A model generated the notes under the pieces. It ran no database searches, was not told the DNA's origin, and was given only the letters and a program-made list of their open reading frames with translations. DNA of 64,000 bases from Cavia porcellus (taxonomy: Eukaryota > Chordata > Mammalia > Rodentia > Caviidae). Where the stretch lies: positions 8,369,501-8,433,500 of the forward strand of contig NW_026947506.1 in assembly GCF_034190915.1 (NCBI RefSeq), read 5' to 3'. Each line of letters opens with the position of its first letter. Positions within the stretch are counted from its first letter, which is position 1. This document shows positions 1 to 12,343 of this stretch, one piece after another. Position numbers and translations under genes: made by a program.

Positions 1-52
1 GTCTTGATTTCCTTAGTATCCATCCAACTGGTAATAGTCTTTTGCTTGAAAA
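1..52 (-). CDS. PARG: PARG coding exon 2, 5' part (runs off the left edge)
   Basis: The reverse strand shows a pyrimidine-rich acceptor ending in ACAG, then an exon whose first two bases complete the split Val codon left by exon 1. It reads V-FKQKTITSWMDTKEIKT, which closely matches the human PARG segment just after exon 1 that carries the PIP-like PCNA-binding motif (QKTITSWM). The exon continues beyond the window, so the catalytic macrodomain-like region is not present here. It is paired with exon 1 at 5153-5369; phase 1 agrees on both sides. Confidence 0.93.
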
Positions 53-282
53 CTGTAAAAAATAAAAAATTAATGTATACATATAACATTCAGTCCTTCA
101 ATTAGAAAAAATACATAGTAGTTATATATGAGGCATTTTATAAAGTTCTGTGTGGATTAATTTCTCTCTTTACCTTCAAGTACTGAGAGAAGCCCGGAAC
201 AAAAATACTAACATGAATGGAATCAGAACAATCAAAACATCTAGATTTAAGTCCATAGTTTTTTCTTTTCTTTCTTTTTTTA

Positions 283-380
283 AATTAGGGTCTCGCTATA
301 TAGTTCAGGCCAGGATGGCTGGAACTTGCAATGATCCTCCTGCCTCAGCCTCCAGAGTGCTGGGACTACACGTGTGTTTT
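283..380 (-). mobile_element. B1/7SL-type SINE
   Basis: Read on the minus strand it carries the B1/Alu hallmarks: 'agtgctggga', 'gaggctgaggcaggagga', 'aggccagg', and 'gagaccctaattt' in diverged form, ending in an A-rich tail that appears as a T-rich tract on the plus strand at 258-285. Confidence 0.8.
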
Positions 381-1729
381 ATAACTCTGGGCTAAATTCA
401 TAGCTTCTTATGTGACTCTGAGAAGAATCATTTTTATTTGTTTAGATTGCATATCTGAATACACACAAATCTGCAGAATCTCTTATATTAGGGTTAGACT
501 AAACTAACAATGATCTATGTAAAATATTTAGAACTCTATCCAAGAAATGCTTGACACTATAAATGTTAGTCCTGAATTATTTTTATTATTAAAAGAGAGG
601 CCAACAAAAAACTCAGGTATTTTCAAGAAAAACACTATTTTAGGACATAAGAGTAAGTAGGGATTCTTGGTAAGATTGCTTGAAAACTGTAGGGCTTAAA
701 ATAAATTGTACTGTAAAGAACAAATGTGGTCATATACAGGAAAAATGATGAACAAAAGCACCAATGGTACAGAAATACAAAGAACTCTGAAAGAAGCAAC
801 TGGAAATATAGTTGAAAAGTCAGCCAGGACCATATCACGGAAGACCTTGAATGAGCCACAAACAGGTACAATTCACAGGAAGAGCCATGATGCCAGAATT
901 CAAATCCAGAAAGCTCACAAGCTCACCATGGCTGACAGGTGGCCTGGAGGACAAATATGCAGGCAAGGAGACAAAGCCTAAGGCAGAGGCCAATGAGAAG
1001 GTTACTAGTCCCAAAACACCTGGGTCATCAGGAGGCCAGCAATATATGGCTCCCAGGACAACACCCAGACCCTCCAAATCGGAATCCATAAAGAGTGAAC
1101 ACAAGGTAGGTGGAAATCCATACTTATTGCAAGAAGTGGTTTTCATAATCAACTAAACCGAAAAGCCAAAGACAAAAAAACAAAACAAAAAAAAAAAAAA
1201 ACCACAAATATGATTAGGTCAATTTTGCACATACAAAGTTTGAGATAACAAAAAGCACCTTAAGTCAGACTCATTCTTACCTCAAATAGCATAATGTAAG
1301 TACCCCAACTGCAGACTCAAATCATGACATTAACAGTTTATCCATTACAGATAATGGCCCAAGTGAAAACATTTTAGGTTTGGAAAGAATTTTATATTTA
1401 AATATGCTTTTCAGGTGTCATAAAATTTGTACTTTCTACAGAAGTATTCAAGTGCCGTATAACATACTTTCCATAGAACACCAACAGTCCAACTACAAAA
1501 ATCTTTGCTTGGTATTCTCTAAATTGTTTCAATCACAAGAATTATATAAAGCTGACACTTCTCACTGGTAAGCACCACTAATTTAGGAACTTAATTTGTA
1601 TCTCTATAGCGAATCAGGCTTCAATGAAAAACTATGTATGATCAGCAATAACTAAGAGGAAAAAACAGCTGATTCTGACACTTTTTCTATAATTCAGCTT
1701 TTCTCATTTAATTTCATTCTACAGGATGA

Positions 1730-1908
1730 GGATCTATGAGCTGAAAATCGAAAATGCTCTGAAATACAAAACTTTTTGAGCACTGGCACTGATTTTAGAG
1801 CATTTCACATTCTGAATTAGAGATGCCCAAGAAGTCAAGTCTATGCAAATAATCCAAAATCTGAAATCTGAGTTCCAAGCATTTTAGGTAAGGGACACTC
1901 AGCCTGTA
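1730..1908. mobile_element. Tigger-like (Tc1/mariner, pogo) DNA transposon fossil
   Basis: The ends are inverted repeats: the left reads ACAGGATGAGGATCTATG and the reverse complement of the right reads ACAGGCTGAGTGTCCCTT. Both are flanked by the dinucleotide TA, the mariner target. The interior shows the repeated 'ccaaaatctgaaatctga' phrase typical of a mammalian non-autonomous Tigger family. It is short (about 175 bp), non-coding and old. Confidence 0.65.
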
Positions 1909-4900
1909 TGAAACACAGCTAATCTAACCCAAAAAATTCCCAAACCCCACACCAGTGAGGTGCTCAAACACTCATTTACTTTCTGAGTCAGTTTAGACTT
2001 AAAACATCTTTTCCCACAAGGACTAAAGGTCAGGATGTAATGGTTAGGTTTCTCTACCACTCACCAAGCACAGCTCTTCAAAGCCCAGTCCCTAGCACCT
2101 GACACCCATGAAGTGTGCCCTGTGAAGAAGGCTTTTTCCTGCAGCCCTAATAGGAAGAACATGTTCACCATTGGGCTGCAGGCTGCTGATTATGATCCAT
2201 GAAGGCTGAGAACAGTTGGAAGAGGAAAGGTGAAACAGAAGGATCCAATGTTTCCTGTGAATCAAACATTCCTGTGGTCCTTGGTGGGCCCAGAGAAAGG
2301 ACTGCCCTCCTTCTCTTTCCAACACATCACAGGGCTGGTGCGGGGCTTTAGCCCTCTTATTCCTGTAGCAGACATAAAATGATGCTTTCTAGGTTTCTAA
2401 GGGATTTCTTAATGAGAAATAATGACAGCAAAGGGTGGTAATAAGAAACAATGAAAAGGCCACATGATGTATTCAAACAGCCCTGACGTGGGATGTTTGC
2501 TTAGTCACCAGCAGCACCTCCGTCAAGTTACTTCACTTCTGTGAGCTCTTGTTTCTTCACTTAGAAAATGGGGTTAACAACACGTGCTGCCAAGGGCCAT
2601 ACGCATCCGGTAAGGATATAAACTTGAGAGAAAATATTAAGTACCCAGCCTCAAAAAGCAGGCACACCACAAATACCCTCTTTCAGCACTGTGATCTTTT
2701 TTCACTGAAATCAGTAGTTCTCCAACTTTATTTTGACTTCACACCATTCACACTTTGAGTCATCAATCAGTAATCAGTATATTTCAATGAGGCCTTTCAG
2801 TTAGCAGAGATACAGGCAAAAGGTGCACAATACAGTAAAATTCAACTGCATTTTAGAAGAACACTCCACTTACACAAAGTTGCTATAGCAACAGCCCCAT
2901 CAGAATGGGAACAGCATCCTGTGCTCTGCCTACATGCAGATTTTAGTCATTGTAAAACATGTGCCCAGGAAGACAATACAAAACTTAAGACACTACTTAT
3001 TTTCCATTTACTTCTTCTGAGATAATTACTTAAAAATTTTAAATACCAAGTTCCTAAAAGAATTCTAAAACTTGAAACAATTTGGACTTTGGACATTATG
3101 TAAATGGTGTCCTGTGGCAGGTACACAGGAAACATCACACACATGAAGTACTCATTTAGTTCCTGTTCCGCAGAAAATTCAAGACCAACCAGTGCGGAGG
3201 ACTGCACTAACCCTCGCCAGCAAAATAAAGTTAATGGGTTACAAATTACCTAGTCAGGGATGTCAGATACATTACCTATCGCTCACCATCAGTTCCTGCT
3301 CTATTAAGCCAAATTTCCCAAAATCCACATCCTGAAGTTTAAGTCCATCCCTTTCTTACATTCCTTAAGTATTTCACTTACTTATAACAAATTGTTTCCT
3401 GCTTCTGTTCTTCCTGTTTAGTCTTGACTTTCTCTAACTCAGTGTTTCACAAACTACAAACAGCTGGTATTTTTTCAATGCACTAATACAGGCAATATGA
3501 GAATGTGTTGTACATAGTAAGGGTAAACATTCCATGAAATATTTGCTTCAGTCATAAATATGGTATATGTACACATACTACACCATATACCAGAGAAAAT
3601 TTATAATGTGGGTTTACTGACAAAAAGATGTTCAAAAGCTACTGCTTCAGTCATTTCTAATGTTAAGCAAATTGCATTCCCTTGTTTAAGAGCTTTTTTG
3701 CAGTATCCCCCCTACCCCCGAATAATGAAGTTTAACTACTATAATATGGCCCTGGAGTTTTTCCACAAGTAAGACCACCTTACCATCCTGCCATCTACCA
3801 ACTTCCTGGTGTGCTATACCCTCTACTGACATAATTCTCTCTCCCCATTTATACAGCAAATCCTGCTCATTTGTCAAGACATAGTTCAAGTCTGTTGGCC
3901 ACAGCCTCTAAGTCCTAAGACACCTAAAACTACACTGTTGACCAGAGAATGGATACATTTCTAAAGGGCCCTTTCAACTTGCCTTAGATTTTTTTTCTTT
4001 AAGTCTATCTAAATTTAAATGATTTTCCTAAGCTTTCTGCCCTCTGTAACTTTTTCTTAAGACACTTAAATGGTCTAGATCACACAAACATAATAGTTCC
4101 CTCTATTATGTTTACACCAACAACTCCCCAATTCCTCTGGCACAGATGAATTTTTGCCCTTAAGTTCCAGTATGACCCAATGTCTCAGGAACCTACCCAC
4201 TTCTTCTGTTTTCACACTCAAAGCTAAGCCATTATCTTCCACCCAGATCAAGTCCTTAACTAGTAGTGGGCCTTCACTTGCTTTCAATTCCTTTTTTACC
4301 TTTCGCACACCAACCATGGAGACTTTTCAACAAACCAACCTTCCCCCGCAGATCCTCACCCACTGAAAGTGTTTAATGGCTTCTTTTTGCTCTTAGAAGC
4401 CCAACGTGCTTAGCACTACCTATATATCCCATCACGGGATGGGCTGATTTTTCTCTGCATCTGTGGCCTGCTTCACTATTCTGTTTACTCTATGACCAGC
4501 TGTCCTTCTCAAACACCTTACTTCCTCTACAGCCGGGTGACTCTTATCCATCCCTTGGTCCTCCGAATAAGTACCGTGTCTTAGGGAGGACTACCTTTGC
4601 TCCCACGAATTGGGTCAGGTCTACCTAGACAGTCTGTCCCTCTCCTATCAAGGTATCCACTACCCTCTATTGTATGTATTGCCTTGTGATTTTGTCGATG
4701 TCCCCTGACGCACTTTAGGGTATAAAGACACAGACTGAGCTCCTCATGGTCAACAACGGAAGCCAGGGACAAGTTCAATGTTACCTAGGACTCATATCTC
4801 GGCACTCTGGGACCCCAACTCTAGCTTCAACAGCTTTTTCCCCCTGCCTTCGAGGCTGGCTGCAGTGCCCTACTGCTTCACATACACCAGCAGATCTCCG

Positions 4901-5152
4901 TGACGAAGGCACTTCATCAAATTCGGGGAAAGTAAACAGGTGGAGTTCCCTGCTACTTTCCAAAAACCCTGAGAATAAATGTTTCTCACTTCTCCAGTCG
5001 CATCGGGCAAAACAAGGTCCCTTCAGTGTGGCCCTGGTGGTTCGGCAAGGGGACCTGAGAGGGGGGTGGATCAGAGGACAGACAGGAATAACTGCGACCC
5101 CGGGGTCCTCGGGACCAAGACGAAGGGCAAGGGTTCTTAGTTCCCCACGTAC

Positions 5153-5369
5153 CAAGAGAAGTGGCGCAGCCTCGGTGCGGCCCCGCCCGCCCCGGAACGA
5201 AGCCTGGCGAGGACGGCGGGACTCTGACCTGCACCGGAGCGTCCTTGGGGTCGAGGACGCACCTCTGCCTGCCGGGGAAGCTCCGGGAGTCCGAGGCCGC
5301 CGGCGCAGCTGCAGTGGTGCCCCAACGGGGTCGTTTGGTGCAGGGCTCACAGCCGGGGCCCGCACTCAT
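5153..5369 (-). CDS. PARG: PARG coding exon 1 (N-terminus of poly(ADP-ribose) glycohydrolase)
   Basis: PARG hydrolyses ribose-ribose bonds of poly(ADP-ribose) in nucleus and cytoplasm. This exon encodes residues 1-72 plus one base. The start [17 protein letters not shown] is nearly identical to human PARG ([10 protein letters not shown]...), and a basic cluster CTKRPRW matches the known N-terminal nuclear localisation signal. The exon ends ...GCATSL-G with donor GTACGT at 5147-5152, and its single leftover base joins exon 2 at the left edge as a Val codon. An open frame continues past the donor only by chance. The rest of the gene, including the catalytic region, lies outside the window to the left. 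It is head to head with TIMM23, sharing a CpG-island promoter. Confidence 0.97.
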
Positions 5370-5817
5370 GCTGGGACCCGCAGCTCACGGACCCCGGGCC
5401 GGCCCGGGCGGAGCGCCTCATTCACCTAGTGCCACGGACTGCGCCTCCTGCTCGGCGCGTTCCCGCACCATTTCCTCTCTGCCGCTGCCTGCTCCGCAGT
5501 CACTGATTCGCCAGGCTCCGAGTCAGACCCTGAGACGTCGCTAGCCTTTCTCTTCCGCAAACAGCCGACCTGCCTCCGAACTCGCCGCTTCAATTAAGGC
5601 ATTCCTTCACTTTCCCACCAGCGGAACGCTGCCGTCAGGCGCTCCGACTTCCGGGCGCACGCCGTCGCAAAAAGGAAGTGCCGCGCTTCACGGCCACCGG
5701 CGCCCGGAAGGTCAGCGTGTGAAGGAGCCAGTGGTTACGAGGGAATCCCCGCTGCTGCCGTGGAGCAACTGCCGAGCTCTGTACCTCGGCTTGGGGCGGC
5801 GGCGGGAAGCGGACACC
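5370..5817. promoter_or_regulatory. Bidirectional CpG-island promoter of PARG and TIMM23
   Basis: Only 448 bp separate the two start codons. The interval is GC- and CpG-rich within a CpG island of about 5050-6000, and no TATA box is evident. It contains three ETS/GABP (NRF-2) cores: ACTTCCGGGC at 5647-5656, GGAAGTG at 5674-5680 and CCGGAAG at 5704-5710. Such sites are usual in promoters of nuclear genes for mitochondrial proteins. A shared PARG/TIM23 promoter is known in human, and the sequence here supports its conservation. Transcription start sites are inferred near the ETS cluster. Confidence 0.88.
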
Positions 5818-5923
5818 ATGGAGGGCGGTGGGGGCAGTGGCAACAAAACCACAGGAGGTTTGGCCGGCTTTTTTGGAGCCGGCGGAGCTGGTTACTCGCA
5901 TGCAGATTTGGCCGGCGTCCCGC
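5818..5923 (+). CDS. TIMM23: TIMM23 coding exon 1
   Basis: Encodes residues 1-35 plus one base, from [10 protein letters not shown] to LAGVP. The donor is GTAAGTAT at 5924. The 5'UTR begins upstream, probably near 5710-5720. Confidence 0.97.
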
Positions 5924-8900
5924 GTAAGTATCGGGCCTCAGGTGCGAGCGTCTCTCCGGGTTGCCTGCGACAGCACCGCACGTGCGGCGTCTTACTGTTT
6001 TTCTTCCTGGCTTTCCCGAGCGTTAGCACTAAGTGGTGAGGTTAATGTGTCAGCACGGCCTCTTTGAAGGTTAAGGGAGCATGGTGGGGTCACAGATCCC
6101 TAGATACTGTGATTGACCTGGGCCAGAAGGTGATGCGGGTTTTCATTTGTTCCTGTGAGTTGGGCAATGTGCTTGACCCTGGATTAAGACCAGCGCAGTT
6201 CTAGAAGTAAAAGTATTGCAGATAGCAAGCACAAAGATAGATATTTTGAATTCCAGTGCAGCTCCTGGGGCGAGTCACTCCGTAATGATGAGAATAGATG
6301 CGAAACAGGAGTTGGAACAAGCCAAGAAACCATTTGGCGGGAGCTGGAAAGTGTCATAAACTTTAAAGTGGTTTGTAGACGTGAGGAAAAAAAAGCGCGT
6401 AAGAATTACGGGGCAGCGGGGCAAGATGGAGAGCACAGACACATGAGAGACAAGAATAGCTTGCTCAACATTATGGATGTTTCTACTTGACTGTGGATAT
6501 CCAACAAGATAAAAGGAATTTGGATCTAAAGATGGTACAAAGTTGGTGGTGGATAAGCCTTTAAAAATGGTCCTTTTTTTTTTTTTTTTTTGGTACCGGG
6601 GATTGAACTCGGGACCTCACGCTTGCTAGGCAAGCACTTGTGCTGCTGAGCTGTATCCCCGGTGATATTTTCTTCTTTTATATTCAGTAACTGAAAGGAA
6701 GCCTCTTTATTTTTTATATCTCTAATCTTCACGTATGACAAAACCCAGCATAGAAAACAATTTGTATACCTCTTAAGACTTAAGAGTTCCATGTCACAAG
6801 GGGCACTATTTTAATGTAACAGGATACTGTTGCATTAGTTTAAGACTGGAAGGTAAATTAAAAGGGACCAGAGAAGAATACTGTTTGTTGAGCTGCTACA
6901 ATGTGTCAACTAATTTTCTGATGCAGTGGTTTAAAAAAAAGTACAGTTCTGGTGTGAAGTATACATGGTACTGACAAGCCAAATAAGGTAAAAAAACATT
7001 GGGGATAATCAGTGATAAAGGGTCATGAGATGGCGGTGGGAAGAGGAGGCTCTTTTAGAATGGATCAGAGTTGACATTTGATCTGTGACTGAAATATTGT
7101 ACAAATGTTTGAGAGCCAAGGGTCTCAGTTTGCCATATCTGAAGAACCGTTGAGTCAGTGTGTCTTGTGTTGCCATGAAGTTGTAGGAGATAATGAAAGC
7201 AGAGGTGCTGGCAATGGCATCTAATGACAGCTTTCGTAGGCAAGGATAAAGGGTTTGGGTTTGATTACAAGTGCAGAGGGAAGCCAGTAGGGCTTATTTT
7301 CTTCTAGAGTGATTCTAGTTGCTACACAGAAGGTAAATTGGAGAGGCAAGTTAGGTAGAAAGTCGTTGCTATGAGATTTGGTGCTTGGACTAGGATGCTA
7401 ACACCAGAGTTGTTAGATAACAATTTAGGGTAAAAAAAAAAAAAAAAAAAAAGAACTAGTGATAAGTCATGGTCAATGCATAGATTTGTAAGCAATAACT
7501 GAAATACGTAAGATCCAAAGGGTAAACTTAAAGTTTGGGAAAATTTACTTTCTTTGATTGTTTCTTCCTTATTTTCAAAGTTAGTGGATTTCAGGTCTGG
7601 CCTTCTGAAATTTTGCATTTTCTTTTGCACTAACCTCCAACAGTTCTCTATCTTGTCAGAATAAATCAACCCTGTCAGCGTTAAGGTCTGAAGGAACTGA
7701 CCTGGAGCATTTATTCAGAATTAGAAACCAAATTCAACCTCTCCTTTTCCCATGGGATTGATTGATTCATCTACTATTTTGTACTTCACATAATTATTAA
7801 GGCATTCTTTTAGTAAGTGAAAGACGCTAGCTTTATAAATGGCCTGGCTTGCTTCCTGCTAGTTTGATCCCTACTGCCTATACCTTACTGGCATGAGTAC
7901 TTAAGCCACTAGTGCAAGACTGATTTGAGATTTGAGACTGAGGGGCCCCAGGGGAAAGGATCCCCTAAACTGACAAGAAGGATAAAGTGGAGAAAATTTT
8001 TCACATTCGGGGACCTGTAAGTCAGTTGAAAGCATGTATCACAATTGAGTTGCCTTGATGTGAAATAACTAAAGAATTTTGTTGCAATATGACATTTTGT
8101 TTTTTTTCTCTAGTAACTGGTATGAATCCTTTGTCTCCTTATTTAAATGTGGATCCACGATATCTTGTGCAGGTAAGATTAAGATTTTATTAGTAGTTTT
8201 ATTTTACCCTGAAAAGAAGAAAAGTCCCTATACTTATCGCTGACTTGAACTTCTGGAATCACTAAGTCTCCATTCATCTTTTTTTGCCCTCTTACAAGAC
8301 CAGGGACTGGCTGTGTCTTCAACTGTTAAACTCCCTTCAGAAGTTGTTTTTTGTGTGTTGTTTTTTAAATCACCAAGGGCTTAGTGAAAACTATCACAGT
8401 AAAAATAAAATTTGCTTTTCAAGCTTAGTTTATAGGACTAAATTTCAAAAGTGTACTCACTAACTGACAGTTTCAATGATTACTGGTTGAGTATCTCAGA
8501 AAATCAAGGTTACTTATTGAAAATCAAAGTACTATGATATATTAACATTTAACAAGGTAACAAAAGAAAGAATATAGCATACACAAAATATTACCACAGC
8601 AGATACAGAAAAGCTTGTGATTGTGTCTGACACCCTTCTAGAAAACTTTCAAACTAGAAATAGAAGGAAAGTGCTTTGGCCTAATAATTGGTAGCTACGC
8701 AATATCCAAAGCTACTACCTAATAGTGAAAAGCTTAATACTTTACAATCAGGAATCACACAAGTATATCTCCTCCCGTATTAAATTCTGTTTTAACATCA
8801 TCTAGCAGGACGGTTATTCACAAGAGAATGAAATGGCATCCAGATGGAAAAGAAAGGAAAACAGTCTGTTTGCAAATGGAAACAATCTGGTTGTGACTAT

Positions 8901-11900
8901 AGAAAATCAAAGAAAAGCACACACACAAAAAAACCTGTTAAAATAAATCAATTCAATACAAAAAACATTAGAACTAATTATTACAGCAGTTATAGAATGC
9001 AAGACCAAGTATATAAATTAGTTGTTTCTGTACAGTAGCAGTAAACTTAAAAAATAAAATTACAAAAACAATTTTATTACCATAAGTTTCAAAAGGAATA
9101 CAATTAATAGAGTAACAAAAACTTACGCTTTTAAAAAGTACCGAACATTGAAACAGAGACTAAGTAAATGGAAAGATATTCCATGATTATGAGAAATTTA
9201 GTTGTTAATAAGACAGTACTCCTGATGTTGACCTGCAGAGTCAAGCTATGTCTCAGTATCCATGCTGGATTTTGTTGGTTGGTTGGATTTTTTTTTTTTT
9301 TCTTTTTTTGTAGAAATTGACACACTGACCCTAAAATTCAGATGAAAATTCAAGGACTCTAGAATAATCAACAATTTTGGAAATGAACAAATTGGAGGAC
9401 TTGTCAGTTTTAAAATAGTACAAAGCTACAGTGTTTAAGACGTGATATTAGCATAAAAATTTAATCTTTAGATCAGTGAAATAAAATTCAAAGTGAAAAA
9501 ATAACCTCACATTGTTTACAATCAGTTTGTTTTTATCAAAGCTGCCAAGCTAGCAAGTAGGGGAAATAGTGTTTTCAGAAATGATGCTGAGACGATTTAA
9601 TGTAAAACACTGAAGTTACTTCATACCATATGTAGATATTAACTCAAATTGGATCAAGGATTTCAAGGGCTAAAGCTGTAGAACTCAGAAAAAAAATCAT
9701 AAAGAGTTGTGACTGCACAAGAAAACAGTTTCTTAGATGTGACCCCTAAGCTAGAGTAATGAAAAGTTGATAAATCAAACTTAATAAACATTTAATTTTG
9801 GAATGTAAAGTCAACATCAAAAAAGATAAAGGACAACACAGAGATTGGGGAAAATATTTGTAAATCTGATAAGGTACTTTCTGTAGAATATTTTATGTTT
9901 AAGCATTCTTGTTGGGGATGATAGCACTTGCCTGCAATCCTAGCACTGACCTGAGCCAGGAGAATTGCCAGGAATTTGAAGTCTGCCTGGAATGCACAGT
10001 GTTCAGGCCCAGCTTGAACTGCATCGCAATGCCCTGTCTCAAAAAATTCCTAAAAAGATAAACCAGCTTTCAGTTGCAACATATCTGAATAGCTATTTCT
10101 CCACGAAGATATAAAAATATCTAGTAATCACATGAGAGTTGTTCATTGTCATTAATTAGAGAAGTCAAAAACTGCACCACCACTTTCTGTTTACCTGGAT
10201 GACTATAATCACAAAGATAGTAATAAATATTGGTAAGAGAAATGGAGAAATTGGGTCTTTATGCATTGCCGGCTGGAAGGTAAAATGATACAGTTGCTTT
10301 TGGAAACAGTCTGGCAGTTTCACAGCATGTTAAAAATAGGGTTGTGTTAAGACCAGGCGATGCTACTCTTAAATATCCAGGAGAATTGAAAACATGCTTA
10401 GTAATTTGTACATGATTCTTCACAGTGAAATCACAATAATCCAAAGCAGAGAGAAACCAAATGTCTATCGGTTGATAGATGGAAAAATAAAATGTGTATT
10501 CATACAATATAATGTCATTTGGCAGTAAAAAGAATTAATTAATTAGTAATATATGCTTCAGCATGGATGAACCTTGCCAATTTGCTAAACGCAAGAAGCC
10601 AGTTGTAAAAGATCATATATGGTGTGCTTTTATTTATGTGCATGTCTGGTATAGGGAAATGTATAGATGGAGAAAATGGATTAGCAGCTACTGAGAAGTA
10701 GGAATAAATGGGGAGTAACTGCTAACAGGTGTGAGATTCTTTTTGGGGTGTTGCCCTAAAGTTGGTTGTGATCTTGGTTGTGCAGATGTGAATATGTCTG
10801 ATAATGTTCATCATAGCCATCTTCTAAGAAGTTTTCTCTTGTCCATTTCTGGGTTGAAGGATAATTTTTTAGTCAAATACAGTGAAACCTTATTTCTTGA
10901 ATTCAGTTCTTTCCATGATTCTGATTGCAAACCAAACCCAGTGAGAACTGAATTCCCAAAAGGTCAACATTGAACCCCTAACCATTGAATTTGATTTGTT
11001 CTTGACCAACTTGGTTTGTGACTAGCATGATGGACTTTTCAGATTTTATTATTTTTAACTGTTAAGAGTGGTAGCATTTCTTAACCTACGATTTTGGGTT
11101 CTGGCAGTTTGGAAACTGCCAGACTGTTTCCAAAAGCAACTGTATCATTTTACCTTTCTATTGGTTCATGTTAATTGTGTACATGTATTTACTAAGAAGA
11201 GTGTTTGCAGTTTTCTGATGTTTTCCAAGGAACATATCTCAGGCAATGAAAAGTTACTAAGGTGGAGCATTTGGGGTATAGCCCAGTGGTAAAGTGTCTG
11301 CCTGACATGTGCCAGGTCTTGGATTGCACGCCTAAGTACCCCAAGGGGGTAAGTTGCTCTTACCTGACTGACCCAGTCTGTTCTCACACATAGTAAGAGG
11401 GTGCCCAGTGAAGACCTGCTGCAGAATAGCAGTTTCCTGCTTCCAGACGGGTTGTCTACCAGCTATTATTGTAATAGTGTTGTGTTTACCTTTCTTCAGA
11501 GCTGTCCTTTCTAAACTCCTTTGTGTCATTGCTTCAAATTCTTGAAGGGAGCTAATGTGCAGTTTATCTCATTTCAAAGAGTTGGTGAGAATCTTCCCAG
11601 AGAAGGGAGAACTAAATGTGTTATAGATTTAATTTTACATTTAAGTATTATTGTAGGCCATTTTATTTTTGAGTAAAATAGTTGAATTTGCTTTAAGGTT
11701 TGGTTTTCTTGAAAAGCTACTATGAAATTTTAAAAAAGTATTTGCAATAATGTGCCTTGAAGGACACTCATCTTGGTTTTCATTATGACCCCTTTAGGAT
11801 ACTGATGAGTTTATCTTACCGACTGGAGCTAATAAAACCCGGGGCAGGTTTGAGCTGGCCTTCTTCACCATTGGAGGATGCTGCATGACGGGTGAGGTTA

Positions 11901-12299
11901 ATAATCTTTTGTGTCCTCAGTCCAAGTAGTTCGTGCTTCAAAATCAAAGCAATAAGAATATCGGTTTCAGGGTTTTTTAAATCAATGTTTTCATTTATTT
12001 TTCTTTGATAATGAAAATGAGTCAGAAGTCTAGTTTTTTTAATACAAACTATAATATTTGTATGAATTGTTGTGATTCACCAGGGGCTGCGTTTGGGGCA
12101 GTGAATGGTCTTCGGCTAGGATTGAAGGAAACCCAGAACATGGCCTGGTCCAAACCAAGAAATGTACAGTGAGTGTTGGGTAATCATGTGACATATGCGT
12201 GCTGAAATGCTACCCTCTGCTTCGTTAGTTTGATTGCTATAACCCTGAGGTTACAAGTGCTTAGAAACTTAACACTTTATATACTTTTCTTTATTCCTC

Positions 12300-12343
<44 letters not shown>

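Larger units (their letters stand above)
53..5152 (-). other. PARG: PARG intron 1
   Basis: This is a 5.1-kb intron, with the donor GTACGT just left of exon 1 and the acceptor ACAG at the left edge. It holds a minus-strand B1-type SINE (about 283-380), a Tigger-like DNA transposon fossil with TA duplications (1730-1908), and an A-rich run at 1183-1200. The rest, including a weakly open stretch at 700-1156, has no recognisable coding similarity and looks like old intronic sequence. Confidence 0.85.
8173..11797 (+). other. TIMM23: TIMM23 intron 2
   Basis: Phase 0 intron of 3.6 kb, largely filled by an old plus-strand L1 (about 8780-10720) that is itself split by a B1-type SINE. A possible DNA transposon remnant (about 10878-11040) and a plus-strand ID SINE (11262-11345) follow. 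The remainder is unassigned. Confidence 0.88.

Noticed and set aside
706..1156. Overlapping plus-strand frames in PARG intron 1
   Set aside because: The sequence resembles decayed repeat, the frames overlap out of phase, and no splice or family evidence supports a gene.
4746..5429. 227-codon plus-strand open frame opposite PARG exon 1
   Set aside because: It is the antisense shadow of PARG exon 1 in the CpG island; the minus-strand frame matches PARG and has the correct splice donor.
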